Shown here piece by piece: positions 32,488 to 41,540 of a stretch of 47,691 nucleotides of DNA. Source of the DNA: Gemmatimonadota bacterium (GTDB lineage Bacteria; Gemmatimonadota; Gemmatimonadetes; Gemmatimonadales; Gemmatimonadaceae); the NCBI GenBank assembly GCA_028287345.1, contig JAQBPV010000152.1, forward strand, positions 1 through 47,691. The letters run 5' to 3'. Positions within the stretch are counted from its first letter, which is position 1. Each line of letters opens with the position of its first letter. The position numbers were made by a program, and so were the translations under genes. The notes below the pieces were generated by a model that saw nothing but the letters and a program-made list of their open reading frames with translations, had not been told where the DNA came from and did not search any database.

Positions 32488-33327
32488 TCAGGCGAGGAAG
32501 AGCGTCACAATGGCGGTCACCTGCGCCATCGTCAGCGGTTCGTCGAACGCTTCGCTGGCACCCGAGTCGCCGCCGAAGTTCGCATCGAAGCCCGCGAAGT
32601 TGACGGCACCCTGAACGAGGTTCTGTTCGCCGGCGTAGACAGGCTGCATGAACGCGGAGAGATCGTCGCGGCTGTCGAGCGTGATCCACCCCTTCTTGCC
32701 GCGAAGTCGCCGCACCTCGTAGGCATGGCGCGCCTCGACCGAGTGAATGGCCAGCGCCGCCGTCAGCACACCCTTGTCGTTGATGAGACGACCCACCTGA
32801 CCCTTGTAGGCGCGCACACCGGTGTCCTCGAACGCCTGTGCGAGCATCGTGAACGTCGCGTACTGCGTCGCGGCAAATGCAAAGCCCGGCAGGTTTCCCT
32901 TCGCGGTGTAATCGAATGCCGGCTTGGTGCGCGGCGTGGCCGATCTTCCCGTGATCAATGCCTGCAGGGCGGTCACGTGCGCATTCTCGTGCGTCCGAAT
33001 GGTCTCGAATACCGTGCGGTCCGTCGCCAGGATCAAGCCCGTCGCTGCCAGGCCCTGCGTGTAGAAGTCCGACTCGAGGTATTCGAGAAGCAGCGCGAAC
33101 TGCAGCACATCGAGAACATCGGCAGGCGCCTGGCCGTAGACGTCCCTCGCCAGCGCACCGAGCGCAATGGGAATGGAGCCAAGTGCGAGCATCGCGACCA
33201 GCTTGGAGCTCACCGGTTCGCCGCGTATGATCTCAGCGGCGCGTGCTCCGACGGCCGTGAGAATTTCAGGGTCGACCGAGGAAATGATACCGGCTTCCGT
33301 CGACGTCATCGTGATGTCCTCAGCCAT
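32488..33327 (-). CDS. Ferritin-like domain protein without its own Tat signal
   Basis: 279 residues. The ferritin-like four-helix bundle keeps the di-metal ligands: LLEYLESDFY (E), RTHENAH (H/E), AQAFED (E) and HSVEARHAYE (E..H). The N-terminus has no RR motif or lipobox but a hydrophobic stretch (KLVAMLALGSIPIALGALA) at about residues 42-60. It starts by an eight-base overlap (ATGGCTGA) with the upstream ferritin-like gene, so the two are translationally coupled. Its partner carries a Tat-lipoprotein signal, which raises co-export as a complex. Metal-binding is inferred from residues only. Confidence 0.85.
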   Translation of the reverse strand: MAEDITMTSTEAGIISSVDPEILTAVGARAAEIIRGEPVSSKLVAMLALGSIPIALGALARDVYGQAPADVLDVLQFALLLEYLESDFYTQGLAATGLILATDRTVFETIRTHENAHVTALQALITGRSATPRTKPAFDYTAKGNLPGFAFAATQYATFTMLAQAFEDTGVRAYKGQVGRLINDKGVLTAALAIHSVEARHAYEVRRLRGKKGWITLDSRDDLSAFMQPVYAGEQNLVQGAVNFAGFDANFGGDSGASEAFDEPLTMAQVTAIVTLFLA

Positions 33328-34060
33328 TGCTGTTCGGTCTCTCCACGAACACCGACGGTTCGTTCGCGAACTCGAGCCTGTTCTCGATGAACGGCTGCGT
33401 GGCGAAGGCGACCTTGCTCGGTCTGAACGCGTTATCGAAGGACGTCGGCGCGAAGTCGGCGCCGAGCGGCGTGAGCAGATCGCGGATGGCTGCAGCGTGG
33501 CGCGCTTCGACCGAAACGATCTTCGCCGCGAAGAGCAGGTTGGTCACGTCGGTGAAATATTGCGCAGCGCCGTTGTACGCGGCGACGCCCAATTCCTCGA
33601 ACGCCTTCGCTGCGGCGAGCACCGACGCGCGATTCGTGAAGTTCGTCGCGCCATAGATCGGCGCGACGGTGAAGTTGCCGTTCGATCCGAGCACCTGCTT
33701 CAGGAATTCGCGATGCACCACTTCGTGATTGCGGATGTCGGCGAGTACAGGCTGATCGGCCAGCGTGATCTCCGACGTGGGTGTGAAGGCCGCGACGACT
33801 CGCGAATAGAAGTCAGCCTCGAGCTGCTCGAGGATGTAGGCGAACTGCAACACGGCCACGTCGCCGAGGGCGAAGTCGATCGTGAGCGTCGAACCGGAGC
33901 CCGGTCCGCTGATGCCGCCTGTGTTGCTGCTGTCCTCGCACGCCGCGAAGAATCCAGGAAGCAGCACCAGCGCGCCGCCTGCACCCATGAGCTGGAGAAA
34001 TCGACGTCTGCTGGTGAACGCGTTCAGCTCACCGATGCTGGCGATGGTGACTTCCTTCAT
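33320..34060 (-). CDS. Tat-exported ferritin-like domain lipoprotein
   Basis: 246 residues. SRRRFLQLMGAGGALVLLPGFFAAC is a Tat signal with a lipobox Cys at about residue 41, followed by a Gly/Ser linker and a ferritin-like bundle with ligands in LEQLEADFY, NHEVVHRE, AKAFEE and VSVEARHAAA. GGAGGAAGG precedes the ATG. Related tandem proteins are common in Gemmatimonadota and Acidobacteria. The likely site is the periplasmic face; an iron-, manganese- or oxygen-handling role is inference. Confidence 0.9.
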   Translation of the reverse strand: MKEVTIASIGELNAFTSRRRFLQLMGAGGALVLLPGFFAACEDSSNTGGISGPGSGSTLTIDFALGDVAVLQFAYILEQLEADFYSRVVAAFTPTSEITLADQPVLADIRNHEVVHREFLKQVLGSNGNFTVAPIYGATNFTNRASVLAAAKAFEELGVAAYNGAAQYFTDVTNLLFAAKIVSVEARHAAAIRDLLTPLGADFAPTSFDNAFRPSKVAFATQPFIENRLEFANEPSVFVERPNSNG

Positions 34061-34124
34061 CCGATCCTTCCTCCTGCTCGTCAGTCAAGTTGACGTCGTG
34101 TGTGCGACTGCGAAGCTTTGAAGC

Positions 34125-35447
34125 ATGAAGATAGCAGCAGTCGTGCTCGCGGTGTCTGCATGTGCGTCGCCACCGGCGCCATCTCCCGCGCCGGTGCCCG
34201 GACCATCCGCACCGGTGTCCCGGCCGTCATCCTCGCCGCCGTCGAGTGCGCCGTCGACGAATACACCGACGTCAGCGACGCGTGCCGCAGACAGCGTGCG
34301 CATGGCACGGGGGAGGCGCGACAGCGTCGTCGCTCCAACCAGGGCGGCGATCCGTCGCGTGGCGAGCAGGCCTCGCAGCGTGCTACCGAGCGCGAGGAAC
34401 GATACGCTGGCGGCGGCGGACCTGGCCGCGCCGGTGCGCGTCTGCGCCGGAGGAGATGTCACACTCGGCACCAATCTCGACCGCGAATGGTCGCGGATCG
34501 CGGCGAAGAAGATGAAGACCGTCTACCAGCGCAGCGACGCGCCGGACAGTCTCATCGCTCCGCTCCGTCCATTGCTCGAGGGAGCTGACATCGTGCTGTT
34601 GAACGTCGAGTCGGCAATCGGCAGCGGAGTGTCGCCGAGCAAGTGCGGAAAGAAATCGACGAATTGCTATGCCTTTCGCGCGCCGGTGACTGCGGCGTAC
34701 GCGCTCCGCGACGTGGCGCGGCAGCAGAAAATTGTCGGCAACGTCGCGAACAACCACTCGCGCGACGCTGGACCCGAGGGACAGGACACGACGATCGCGC
34801 TGCTGACCCGCGCCGGCGTACTCGTGACCGGCTACGACACGATTGCCACTCCGGTACCGACGCCAGCGGGAGACACTATCGGCGTGCTCGGCTTCTACAC
34901 GTCGGTGGAGTCGCCGGATGCGCGCGACACTGCGGCAGTGTACCGGCATGTGGCACGCGCCGCGGCACGCTATCCGGTCGTCATCGCGACGATGCATCTC
35001 GGAGCCGAGGGGATGGGTGCCCAGCGCACGCGCAATGCGACGGAGATCTTCCTGAAGATCGATCGCGGCAATCCCATCGCGTTCGCGGATGCAGCAGTGC
35101 GCGGCGGCGCCGCGTTGGTGGTGGGGCATGGCCCGCATGTGATGCGCGCGCTGGAGTGGCGTGACCGGGGCGCGCTGATCGCCTACTCGCTGGGCAACCT
35201 GATCACGTACGGGCCGTTCACGCTCAAGGAGCCGCTGAATCGCGGCGGGGTGCTCTGCGCGACGATCGACACGAGCGGTCGCGTCAGCGAGGCATCGTTG
35301 GCGTCGACGGTGCAGTTGGCGCCTGGCGTGATGCAGGCGGATTCGACGCATCGTGCGGCGGCGCTGGTCGACTCGCTGGGGCTGTTGGACTTTCGGGTAA
35401 CCGGAGCGCGCGCCGGGCCGACCGGGGTGTTGAAGGCGCGTCCTTGA
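34125..35447 (+). CDS. CapA family (PGA_cap) lipoprotein
   Basis: 440 residues. The short signal ends LAVSACAS; a long Pro/Ser/Ala linker runs to about residue 105, then a metallophosphatase-like CapA domain: CAGGDVTLGTNL, LLNVESAIG, GNVANNHSRDAGPEGQDTTIALL, ATMHLGAEG, VGHGPHVMRALEW and YSLGNLITYG. CapA proteins were first known from poly-gamma-glutamate capsule synthesis, but most such lone proteins have unknown substrates. No capB or capC genes adjoin, so capsule synthesis is not implied. It is divergent from the ferritin-like pair. Confidence 0.88.
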   Translation: MKIAAVVLAVSACASPPAPSPAPVPGPSAPVSRPSSSPPSSAPSTNTPTSATRAADSVRMARGRRDSVVAPTRAAIRRVASRPRSVLPSARNDTLAAADLAAPVRVCAGGDVTLGTNLDREWSRIAAKKMKTVYQRSDAPDSLIAPLRPLLEGADIVLLNVESAIGSGVSPSKCGKKSTNCYAFRAPVTAAYALRDVARQQKIVGNVANNHSRDAGPEGQDTTIALLTRAGVLVTGYDTIATPVPTPAGDTIGVLGFYTSVESPDARDTAAVYRHVARAAARYPVVIATMHLGAEGMGAQRTRNATEIFLKIDRGNPIAFADAAVRGGAALVVGHGPHVMRALEWRDRGALIAYSLGNLITYGPFTLKEPLNRGGVLCATIDTSGRVSEASLASTVQLAPGVMQADSTHRAAALVDSLGLLDFRVTGARAGPTGVLKARP

Positions 35448-36078
35448 CTCCAGAAGAGCCGATCAAAGGCCCACACGGATCAACACTGAGAACTACCGGC
35501 GACGGCGACCGAGCAATTCATCATGGAGGATTTGCACGGATACGACTAAGTGGAGCTGCCCTTAAAGGTGCCGGCTCTCTAGATCGGCACCGAATCAATC
35601 CTTCAATCCTTTGATCCTAGCCTGGTTTTGTGGCCTCCGCCCGAGCTGTACTCCACGGAACCGCTAACTGCCTAACGCGGATCCACACGGAAAACTGCAA
35701 CTGCCGCGGATTTACACGGATACCACCTCGGGCGAGCTACGACCCTCACCACTGTCCACGCCAGCGACGAAAGTAGGCCTCGGGTGCTCCATAGCCAGGC
35801 TCAGTATCAGTGAAAATCCGCGGCCGTTGCCCCTTTCCGTGGCGATCCGTGTGCGCTGTGGCAGTTTTTTCGGCGATGCCCAATTCTTGGCTCGGCAGGC
35901 CAAAGCAACCGAGTGACTAGGATGAAAGGATCGAAGGATCAGAGGATGACTGCGTCAAACTGAGGTCAAATGAGAACGGTCGCGAGCCAATTTGGCATCG
36001 CGACCGTTCGTTCATTGCGTGGAGTCTTCTTTCGCGCCAATGCTGCTGGCGGTTGCCGTAAGCGAAGCGCCCCAGCTG
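35448..36078. repeat. Gene-free repeat region, locus C, with MITE-like composite element
   Basis: A 631-nt region between convergent genes. It contains several fragments of the extragenic palindrome (CACACGGAT near 35469; 35650-35720; 35808-35870). A composite element spans 35599-35938: 22-nt imperfect inverted ends (20 of 22 matches) flank about 296 nt that hold two of the palindrome fragments. A strong hairpin lies at 35974-36009. Confidence 0.7.
35974..36009 (-). terminator. Candidate terminator for the NlpC/P60 gene
   Basis: A perfect 12-bp stem (35974-35985 with 35998-36009) contains an inner GCCA/TGGC stem. It lies about 70 nt downstream of the minus-strand stop at 36079. The U tract is poor (TCATTTG). 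Confidence 0.5.
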
Positions 36079-36684
36079 TCAGCCGTCCCCATTGCGAGTC
36101 GAGTCAGCGGCACTGCCCGACACAACCCGGCGAACACCGCGCCACGCCTTTATCAGCGGCGATGACGTACGACCGATGTCGCTCTCGATGACGCGGCCGG
36201 CAACGGAGCTCGCGTGCACGTACTTGCCGCCGCCGATGTAGATGCCGATGTGACTGACCTGACCGCGCTTGCCCTTGCCGAACGTGAGTAAATCGCCTGG
36301 GCGGAGACGCGTCGTGTCGCGCACGACGGCCAAGCCCTGTGTTGCCTGCTGACGCGCGGTGCGGGGAAGGTTGACCTTCAACGCCGCCATTACATACCGA
36401 ACGAGGCCACTGCAGTCGAAGCCAGCTTCCGGAGAATTGCCACCGCGAACGTACTTGGTGCCGACCTGTGCGCGTGCGACGGAAACCAGCGAATCCCGAA
36501 CGTTGTGCACCGATGCGCTCCACGCGGCAAACGGCTTCGCAGCGTCGATCGCTTCCGGCTTTGCTTCCAACTGTGCCTGTGCTCCCGCGGATCGTGCGCA
36601 CGTCAAGACGAGCGCGCATCCCGAGAGGGATCGCAACACGCGATGACGCAACGTTGTCGTGGCGGAAAAGGTCATGAAATCCAT
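36079..36684 (-). CDS. NlpC/P60 family peptidoglycan endopeptidase
   Basis: 201 residues from the ATG at 36684 (an in-frame ATG at 36747 is an alternative, and the 36675 ATG is also possible). The protein has a signal region ending near ARSAGAQ and one NlpC/P60 domain with Cys91 in FDCSGLVRY, His145 in VSHIGIY and His157 in KYVHASS, a complete Cys-His-His triad. These enzymes cut the D-gamma-glutamyl-diaminopimelate bond in cell-wall peptides. No SH3 or LysM anchor is present. The N-terminal hydrophobic stretch is short, so periplasmic export is likely but not certain. Confidence 0.88.
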   Translation of the reverse strand: MDFMTFSATTTLRHRVLRSLSGCALVLTCARSAGAQAQLEAKPEAIDAAKPFAAWSASVHNVRDSLVSVARAQVGTKYVRGGNSPEAGFDCSGLVRYVMAALKVNLPRTARQQATQGLAVVRDTTRLRPGDLLTFGKGKRGQVSHIGIYIGGGKYVHASSVAGRVIESDIGRTSSPLIKAWRGVRRVVSGSAADSTRNGDG

Positions 36685-36910
36685 TTTGAACGACTCTGAT
36701 GCAGGTAGGGATGGCATCAGTGGAACTCGCCGTGACAGCGTAGCCACGACCGAGGTTTGAAGATGCTATCGGCCGGTTGCGCCGAGGTCAACCTTGGATG
36801 TGTTTCACCCTCGTGATGGCGCTCACAGCCGTGTCGGTAACGTTATAAGACGCAAGAGCTTGCTAAATGCAACTTCGAGAGCCGAAAAACGCCGTTTCGT
36901 TGACTTCGGT

Positions 36911-37573
36911 CTACCGGATGCCCAGCATCTTGTGGGTCTGGAGGCTGAGCCTCCACTGAGGATGCGCTAGACAATAGGCGAGCGCCGCCGCGGTGTTCGA
37001 CTGCGTGATCTCCGTTGTCGGCCCGTCCATCGGCTGCAGCATGAATGCGCTGAAGTCGAGGCCAGCGAAGCGTTCTGGCTGAGCGTCCGGCTGCACCTGC
37101 GGATACACGAGCTTCAGCTCGTGGCCCTTGGTCAGCACGAGCGGAGCATCAGCCTTGGGGCTGACGCAGATATGGTCGATGCCAGCGGGCGCGGGTTGGG
37201 TACCGTTCGTCTCGACAGCCACCTCGAACCCCCGCTCGTGGAGCGCCGCGATTGCAGGCTCGTCGAGCTGGAGCAAGGGCTCACCACCGGTGCACACGAC
37301 CAGCGGCCTGCCACCAACGGCTTTACCTGCTTCGACCGACGGCCAACGAGAGAGGACGTTGTCAGCCAACGCCGCCGCCGACTCGAACTTGCCGCCATCC
37401 GGACCGATGCCGACGAAATCGGTGTCGCAGAACTGACAGACCGCCTTATGGCGATCCTGCTCTCGGCCCGTCCACAGGTTGCAGCCACTGAAGCGGCAGA
37501 ACACAGCAGGCCGACCGGCGTTCTGCCCTTCGCCCTGCAGCGTATAGAAGATCTCCCTCACGACGTACGGCAT
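36911..37573 (-). CDS. queE: 7-carboxy-7-deazaguanine synthase
   Basis: A radical SAM enzyme that contracts carboxy-tetrahydropterin to CDG in the queuosine/preQ0 pathway. It has 220 residues and starts at ATG 37573, one base past the queC stop. The Fe-S cysteines C31, C46 and C49 form the C-x14-C-x2-C motif, a variant typical of QueE subgroups. EIFYTLQGEG at the start, VVCTGGEPLLQLD, ETNGT and CVSPKAD are also present. Longer starts upstream would read into queC. It works directly on the route to QueC's substrate. Confidence 0.95.
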   Translation of the reverse strand: MPYVVREIFYTLQGEGQNAGRPAVFCRFSGCNLWTGREQDRHKAVCQFCDTDFVGIGPDGGKFESAAALADNVLSRWPSVEAGKAVGGRPLVVCTGGEPLLQLDEPAIAALHERGFEVAVETNGTQPAPAGIDHICVSPKADAPLVLTKGHELKLVYPQVQPDAQPERFAGLDFSAFMLQPMDGPTTEITQSNTAAALAYCLAHPQWRLSLQTHKMLGIR

Positions 37574-37574
37574 G

Positions 37575-38303
37575 TCAGTTCGTTCCGGCGCCGTGCGCTG
37601 CGGGGATCGCCGCGTACGCAGCAGGATCGGCCTGGCCAGCCTCGGAAAAGCCCTTGAGCCGAAGTTGGCACGCGTCGCAATGACCGCAGGCCACACCATT
37701 CGGTGAGGGATCGTAACAGCTCAGCGTCATGGAGTAGTCGACGCCGAGTGACAGGCCAAGCTCGACGATCTCGCGCTTCGAGAGGTGAAGGAGCGGCGTC
37801 TGGATGCGAATCGGCGCACTGCCCTCGACGCCGCCACGCGTCGCGAGGTTGGCCATGTGTTGAAAGGCTGCGATGTACTCCGGTCGGCAGTCGGGATAGC
37901 CGGAGTAGTCGAGCGCGTTGACGCCGATAAAGATGTCCGACGCTCCGAGCACTTCGGCGAACGCGAGGCAGAACGAAAGAAAGATTGTATTGCGCGCCGG
38001 CACGTACGTGATCGGAATGCCGTGCGAGATTGCGTCGCTCGTGCGGTCCTTCGGCACATCGATGTCGGCGGTGAGTGCCGAGCCGCCAAAGGTGCGGAGG
38101 TCGATGTCGACGACGACGTGATCCTTCACGCCGTACTTGGCGGCGACGCGCCGCGCGGCGTCGATCTCCGAGGAGTGCCGCTGGCCATAGCGGAAGGTCA
38201 TGGCGTGCACGTCGAAGCCCTGCTGCTTCGCCAGCGCGAGCATCGTCGTGGAGTCGAGGCCGCCGGAGAGCAGGAGGACGGCCGATTTGTCGTTCGCAGG
38301 CAT
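37575..38303 (-). CDS. queC: 7-cyano-7-deazaguanine (preQ0) synthase
   Basis: An ATP-dependent enzyme that turns CDG plus ammonia into preQ0. 242 residues. The PP-loop is [11 protein letters not shown]; the C-terminal zinc motif is SCYD...[21 protein letters not shown] and [16 protein letters not shown] are QueC-specific. It is translationally adjacent to queE. The later pathway genes queD and queF are absent from this window, so the end product (queuosine tRNA or a 7-deazaguanine DNA modification) is not set by local context; no dpd-type genes are visible. Confidence 0.96.
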   Translation of the reverse strand: MPANDKSAVLLLSGGLDSTTMLALAKQQGFDVHAMTFRYGQRHSSEIDAARRVAAKYGVKDHVVVDIDLRTFGGSALTADIDVPKDRTSDAISHGIPITYVPARNTIFLSFCLAFAEVLGASDIFIGVNALDYSGYPDCRPEYIAAFQHMANLATRGGVEGSAPIRIQTPLLHLSKREIVELGLSLGVDYSMTLSCYDPSPNGVACGHCDACQLRLKGFSEAGQADPAAYAAIPAAHGAGTN

Positions 38304-38345
38304 GCTGAAAGCTAATGAGCGGGGCTCGCGGCCCCGTGCGAGGAG

Positions 38346-39479
38346 TCAGAGGTTCAAGATCGCGTCGAGCGCCTGATGGAGATCGTCGATGAGATCTTCC
38401 GGGTGCTCCAACCCCACCGAGATGCGGAGGAGGTTCACCGGCGACATCGTCGTCGGCCCTTCGACTGACGCGCGATGTTCGATCAACGACTCCGTGCCGC
38501 CGAGGCTCGTGGCGCGAGTGAAGAGATTGAGCCGGCGAGTCAGCTCGAGCGCAGCCGCTTCGCCGCCGACCAGCTGAATGGCCATCATGCCGCCGAAGTC
38601 ATTCATCTGCCGACGCGCGATCGCATGACCGGAGTGCGATTCGAGGCCGGGGTAATGCACTCGCTCGATGGCGGGATGCGTTTCGAGGTAGCGGGCGACA
38701 ACGCCGGCGTTCTCGCAATGCGCGCGCATGCGCCACGGCAACGTGCGGATGCCGCGCATGAGCAGCCAGCAATCGAACGGCGACGGAATCGCACCACCAA
38801 CCTTCTGCATGAGGCTCAGCCGCTCGACGAATTCGTCGTTCTTCTTCGCCACGAGTGCGCCGCCGAGCAGGTCGCTATGGCCGCCGAGAAACTTCGTCGT
38901 GGAATGCATGACGATGTCAGCGCCGATGGCGAGTGGGAGCTGCAGCACTGGCGTCGCCCACGTGTTGTCGACGACGCATCGCGCGCCAACCGAGTGGGCC
39001 AGCTTCGCAAGGCCGTCGATGTCGACCACTCGCACGAGTGGATTCGACGGCGTTTCGACCCACACGATCTTCGTGGTGGGGCGCAGCAGGCGCTTCACCG
39101 CATCGAGATCCGTCATGTCGGCGACGTCGGCCTCGAGTCCCCAGCCGGCGAAGATCTCGCGCAGTTGACGCAGCGTTCCATAGTAGGCGTCATCGGGTGC
39201 GATGACGTGATCACCCGGCGACAGCGCCTGGAACACGGCCATCGTCGCGGCGGAGCCGGACGCGTATGCCAATGCTACCTCGCCATTCTCGAGCGCAGCG
39301 AGCGCCTCCTCGAGCGACGTACGATTGGGATTCGAGGTTCGACCGTACACATGCCCGCCACGATAGCCACCGTCGGGCTCACGCTCGAAGGTCGTGGAGA
39401 GATGGATCGGCGTGGTCACCGCGCCGGTGGACGGGTCGGGAAGATGTCCCGCATGAACGGCAAGCGTCTCGATGCGCAT
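38346..39479 (-). CDS. Cystathionine gamma-synthase/lyase (PLP trans-sulfuration enzyme)
   Basis: 377 residues from the ATG at 39479, just ahead of the conserved RIETLAVHAG start. The PLP lysine is K196 in MHSTTKFLGGHSD; YGRTSNPNRTSLE, YASGSAATMAVF and ETPSNPLVRVVDI are typical. MetB (synthesis of cystathionine) and MetC/CGL (cleavage) are hard to separate by sequence alone. An upstream in-frame start adds 14 residues that are not family-like. It is divergent from the epimerase gene by 92 nt. No SAM riboswitch is visible in that gap. Confidence 0.9.
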   Translation of the reverse strand: MRIETLAVHAGHLPDPSTGAVTTPIHLSTTFEREPDGGYRGGHVYGRTSNPNRTSLEEALAALENGEVALAYASGSAATMAVFQALSPGDHVIAPDDAYYGTLRQLREIFAGWGLEADVADMTDLDAVKRLLRPTTKIVWVETPSNPLVRVVDIDGLAKLAHSVGARCVVDNTWATPVLQLPLAIGADIVMHSTTKFLGGHSDLLGGALVAKKNDEFVERLSLMQKVGGAIPSPFDCWLLMRGIRTLPWRMRAHCENAGVVARYLETHPAIERVHYPGLESHSGHAIARRQMNDFGGMMAIQLVGGEAAALELTRRLNLFTRATSLGGTESLIEHRASVEGPTTMSPVNLLRISVGLEHPEDLIDDLHQALDAILNL

Positions 39480-39571
39480 GCAAGCTATGGAAAGGGCCGA
39501 CTGCACCGGCGAAGGGCACAAGATATCTCAGTCGCATGGTCGCTGGCACCCAAACTGCCTTCACCGCCCAC

Positions 39572-41104
39572 ATGAGGATTCTCGTCACGGGTGGAACAGG
39601 GGTAGTCGGCACGGGAACGGTGACGGAGCTGCTTCGTCGCGGTCACACGGTGATGCTCGTGTCGCGCCACGCGGCGGACGATGCGCGGCAGTGGCCTTCG
39701 GGCGTGATTGCACGCGCCTGCGACATGACCGACGCGGCTCGGCTACGCGGTGCTGCCGAGGGCTGCGATGCCGTGTTGCACATGGCGGGCATCGTCGAAG
39801 AAGCGCCACCGGAGACGACGTTCGACAGGATCAACGTTCAAGGCACGAAGCACATGCTTGCCGAAGCGCACCGCGCTGGTGTGACGCGTTTCGTCTACGT
39901 GTCGTCGCTCGGCGCCGACTCCGGCGAGTCAGATTATCATCGCTCCAAGCGACAGGCCGAGGACGCAGTGCGCCGCTTCGAAGGCGCGTGGACCATCTGC
40001 CGACCCGGCAATGTGTACGGCCCGGGCGACGAACAGATCTCGATGCTGCTGCGCATGGTGCGCGGCGCGAGTCCGATCGTGCCGAAGATCGGCGACGGTG
40101 AACAGCTTTTTCAGCCCCTCTGGTGGGAGGACGCCGCGTTCGCATTGGCCGAGGTGGTCGAGCGCGACGACCTCGCGAGCAAGGAGCTCGACCTCGCCGG
40201 CGCAGAGACGACGAGTCAGAATGATTTGCTCGAACGCTTCAATGCCATTACCGGGCGCGACATCCGCGCCATCGCCCTGCCAGAGGCCGTCGCGTCGATC
40301 GGTGCGAAAGCGATCTCGCTCATAGGATGGGACGTCGGCTTCAGTGAGGACCAGTTCCAGATGCTGCGCGAAGGCAACGTCATCGCGCCCGGCGCGACGA
40401 ACGCGCTCACGGAGACGCTCGGCATCGAGCCCACGTCGCTCGATGCGGGCCTGCGCGCACTCTGCGACCAACAACCGGAGCAGCTGTCGAACGAAGGCGT
40501 GGGTGCGCTCAAGCGAAAGCGCTACTGGGCCGACATCGTCAGCGGTGCAACCCCGGAGTCGCTGTTCACGCAGTTCCTCGAGCACTTCAACGACGTGACG
40601 CCGGTGTTCGTCGACGTGGGCGCCGAACCGACTTCGCGCGACGAGATCCGAGAGGGTGAGACGCTGACGCTGTCGCTACCGATGCGCGGACATGTGCAGG
40701 TTCGCGTCACTGGACTCGAGGATCGTCGTGTCACGCTGATCACGCTCGCCGGACATCCGCTTGCAGGTGCGGTGCGGTTTCTTTGCGAGCAGCGCGGCGA
40801 GGCAGTGCGCTTTCAGGTGGAAGTCTACGACCGCGCCGCCAACATCATCGACCTCATCGCCATGCGAACGCTCGGCGACAGGCTGCAGAGCCACACGTGG
40901 TCGAAGGTGGTGGAGAACATGATCGAGCGGAGCGGGGGCGCCGCGAGCGCTGGCGTCGAGCACGACAGCGAGACGCTCGATGAAGAGGAGGCCGCGCTGA
41001 TCGGGAAGTGGCTCGAGGAGTTGGTACTCGAGCGCAAACTTGCCGAGAACACCGAGACGATCGAAGGGAACGACGTCAGCCGCGCTCGGCCTCTTCCCAC
41101 ATGA
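39572..41104 (+). CDS. NAD-dependent epimerase/dehydratase fused to a DUF1990-like domain
   Basis: A 510-residue two-domain protein. Residues 1-300 are an extended SDR (ILVTGGTGVVGTG, YVSSLGADSGESDYHRSKRQAED with YxxxK-type HRSK, ICRPGNVYGPGD). Residues about 345-475 resemble DUF1990: YWADIVSGATPESLFTQFLEHF, VTLITLAGHPLAGAVRF and FQVEVYDRAANIIDL. The C-terminal tail is acidic. I start at ATG 39572, since the earlier ATG at 39536 is not conserved-looking. A nucleotide-sugar or atypical SDR substrate is possible. The last 29 bases overlap the convergent DCC gene. Confidence 0.82.
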   Translation: MRILVTGGTGVVGTGTVTELLRRGHTVMLVSRHAADDARQWPSGVIARACDMTDAARLRGAAEGCDAVLHMAGIVEEAPPETTFDRINVQGTKHMLAEAHRAGVTRFVYVSSLGADSGESDYHRSKRQAEDAVRRFEGAWTICRPGNVYGPGDEQISMLLRMVRGASPIVPKIGDGEQLFQPLWWEDAAFALAEVVERDDLASKELDLAGAETTSQNDLLERFNAITGRDIRAIALPEAVASIGAKAISLIGWDVGFSEDQFQMLREGNVIAPGATNALTETLGIEPTSLDAGLRALCDQQPEQLSNEGVGALKRKRYWADIVSGATPESLFTQFLEHFNDVTPVFVDVGAEPTSRDEIREGETLTLSLPMRGHVQVRVTGLEDRRVTLITLAGHPLAGAVRFLCEQRGEAVRFQVEVYDRAANIIDLIAMRTLGDRLQSHTWSKVVENMIERSGGAASAGVEHDSETLDEEEAALIGKWLEELVLERKLAENTETIEGNDVSRARPLPT

Positions 41105-41540
41105 CGTCGAGCGGCTTCGATTGGCAGTGCGCACCGCAGCCCATCTTGTATCGGTTGCGCGCGAACCATTTGTAGAAGCGGTCGGCGAGCGTGCGGGCGA
41201 AGGGAATGCGGAAGACCCATGCGATCCAGCGGCCGCGTGGCAGTACGTTGAGCAGCTGCTCGATTGCGGCCGCACCCTGCCACGTGGTGCCGTCCGCAGC
41301 GATGAGCTGCAGCGCTTCGACGTAGGCGCGCGCCGGAATCCAGGGAAAGCGCGCCTGTACGCCAGGCTGCTTAGATGAGACGATCTCGAGCTGGTTCGTT
41401 CGGTCCCATGCGCGCAGCACTTTCGTCAACTTCGTGCAGACCTTGCAGTCGCCATCGAAGACGACGGTATACGCGCGGTCAAGGCCAACGCTGGGCGTAT
41501 CCTGTCCTGCGACAGTGAAGCGAACGACGGCGACCGTCAT
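41076..41540 (-). CDS. DCC family thiol-disulfide oxidoreductase (DUF393)
   Basis: 154 residues. The family name motif is DGDCKVCTKL, with Cys32 and Cys35 forming the redox CxxC. AWDRTNQLEIVSSKQPGVQ and WQGAAAIEQLL match the fold, and the C-terminus has a further cysteine pair (YKMGCGAHCQSKP). It is probably a soluble thioredoxin-like protein. Its start overlaps the OsmC stop (ATGA), so it is coupled to a peroxide-reducing protein. Longer frames upstream are discarded for that reason. Confidence 0.85.
   Translation of the reverse strand: MTVAVVRFTVAGQDTPSVGLDRAYTVVFDGDCKVCTKLTKVLRAWDRTNQLEIVSSKQPGVQARFPWIPARAYVEALQLIAADGTTWQGAAAIEQLLNVLPRGRWIAWVFRIPFARTLADRFYKWFARNRYKMGCGAHCQSKPLDVMWEEAERG

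Noticed and set aside
34125-35447. capA-like gene as part of a poly-gamma-glutamate capsule operon
   Set aside because: No capB/pgsB or capC/pgsC gene is adjacent, and stand-alone CapA-like lipoproteins are common.
36911-38303. queE-queC as part of a DNA 7-deazaguanine modification (dpd) island
   Set aside because: No dpdA, dpdB or other dpd genes, nor phage genes, are present; a queuosine role is the simpler reading.
38304-38345. A preQ1 or SAM riboswitch between queC and the trans-sulfuration gene
   Set aside because: The 42-nt gap is too short and holds only a short GC-rich stem; no aptamer features are visible.
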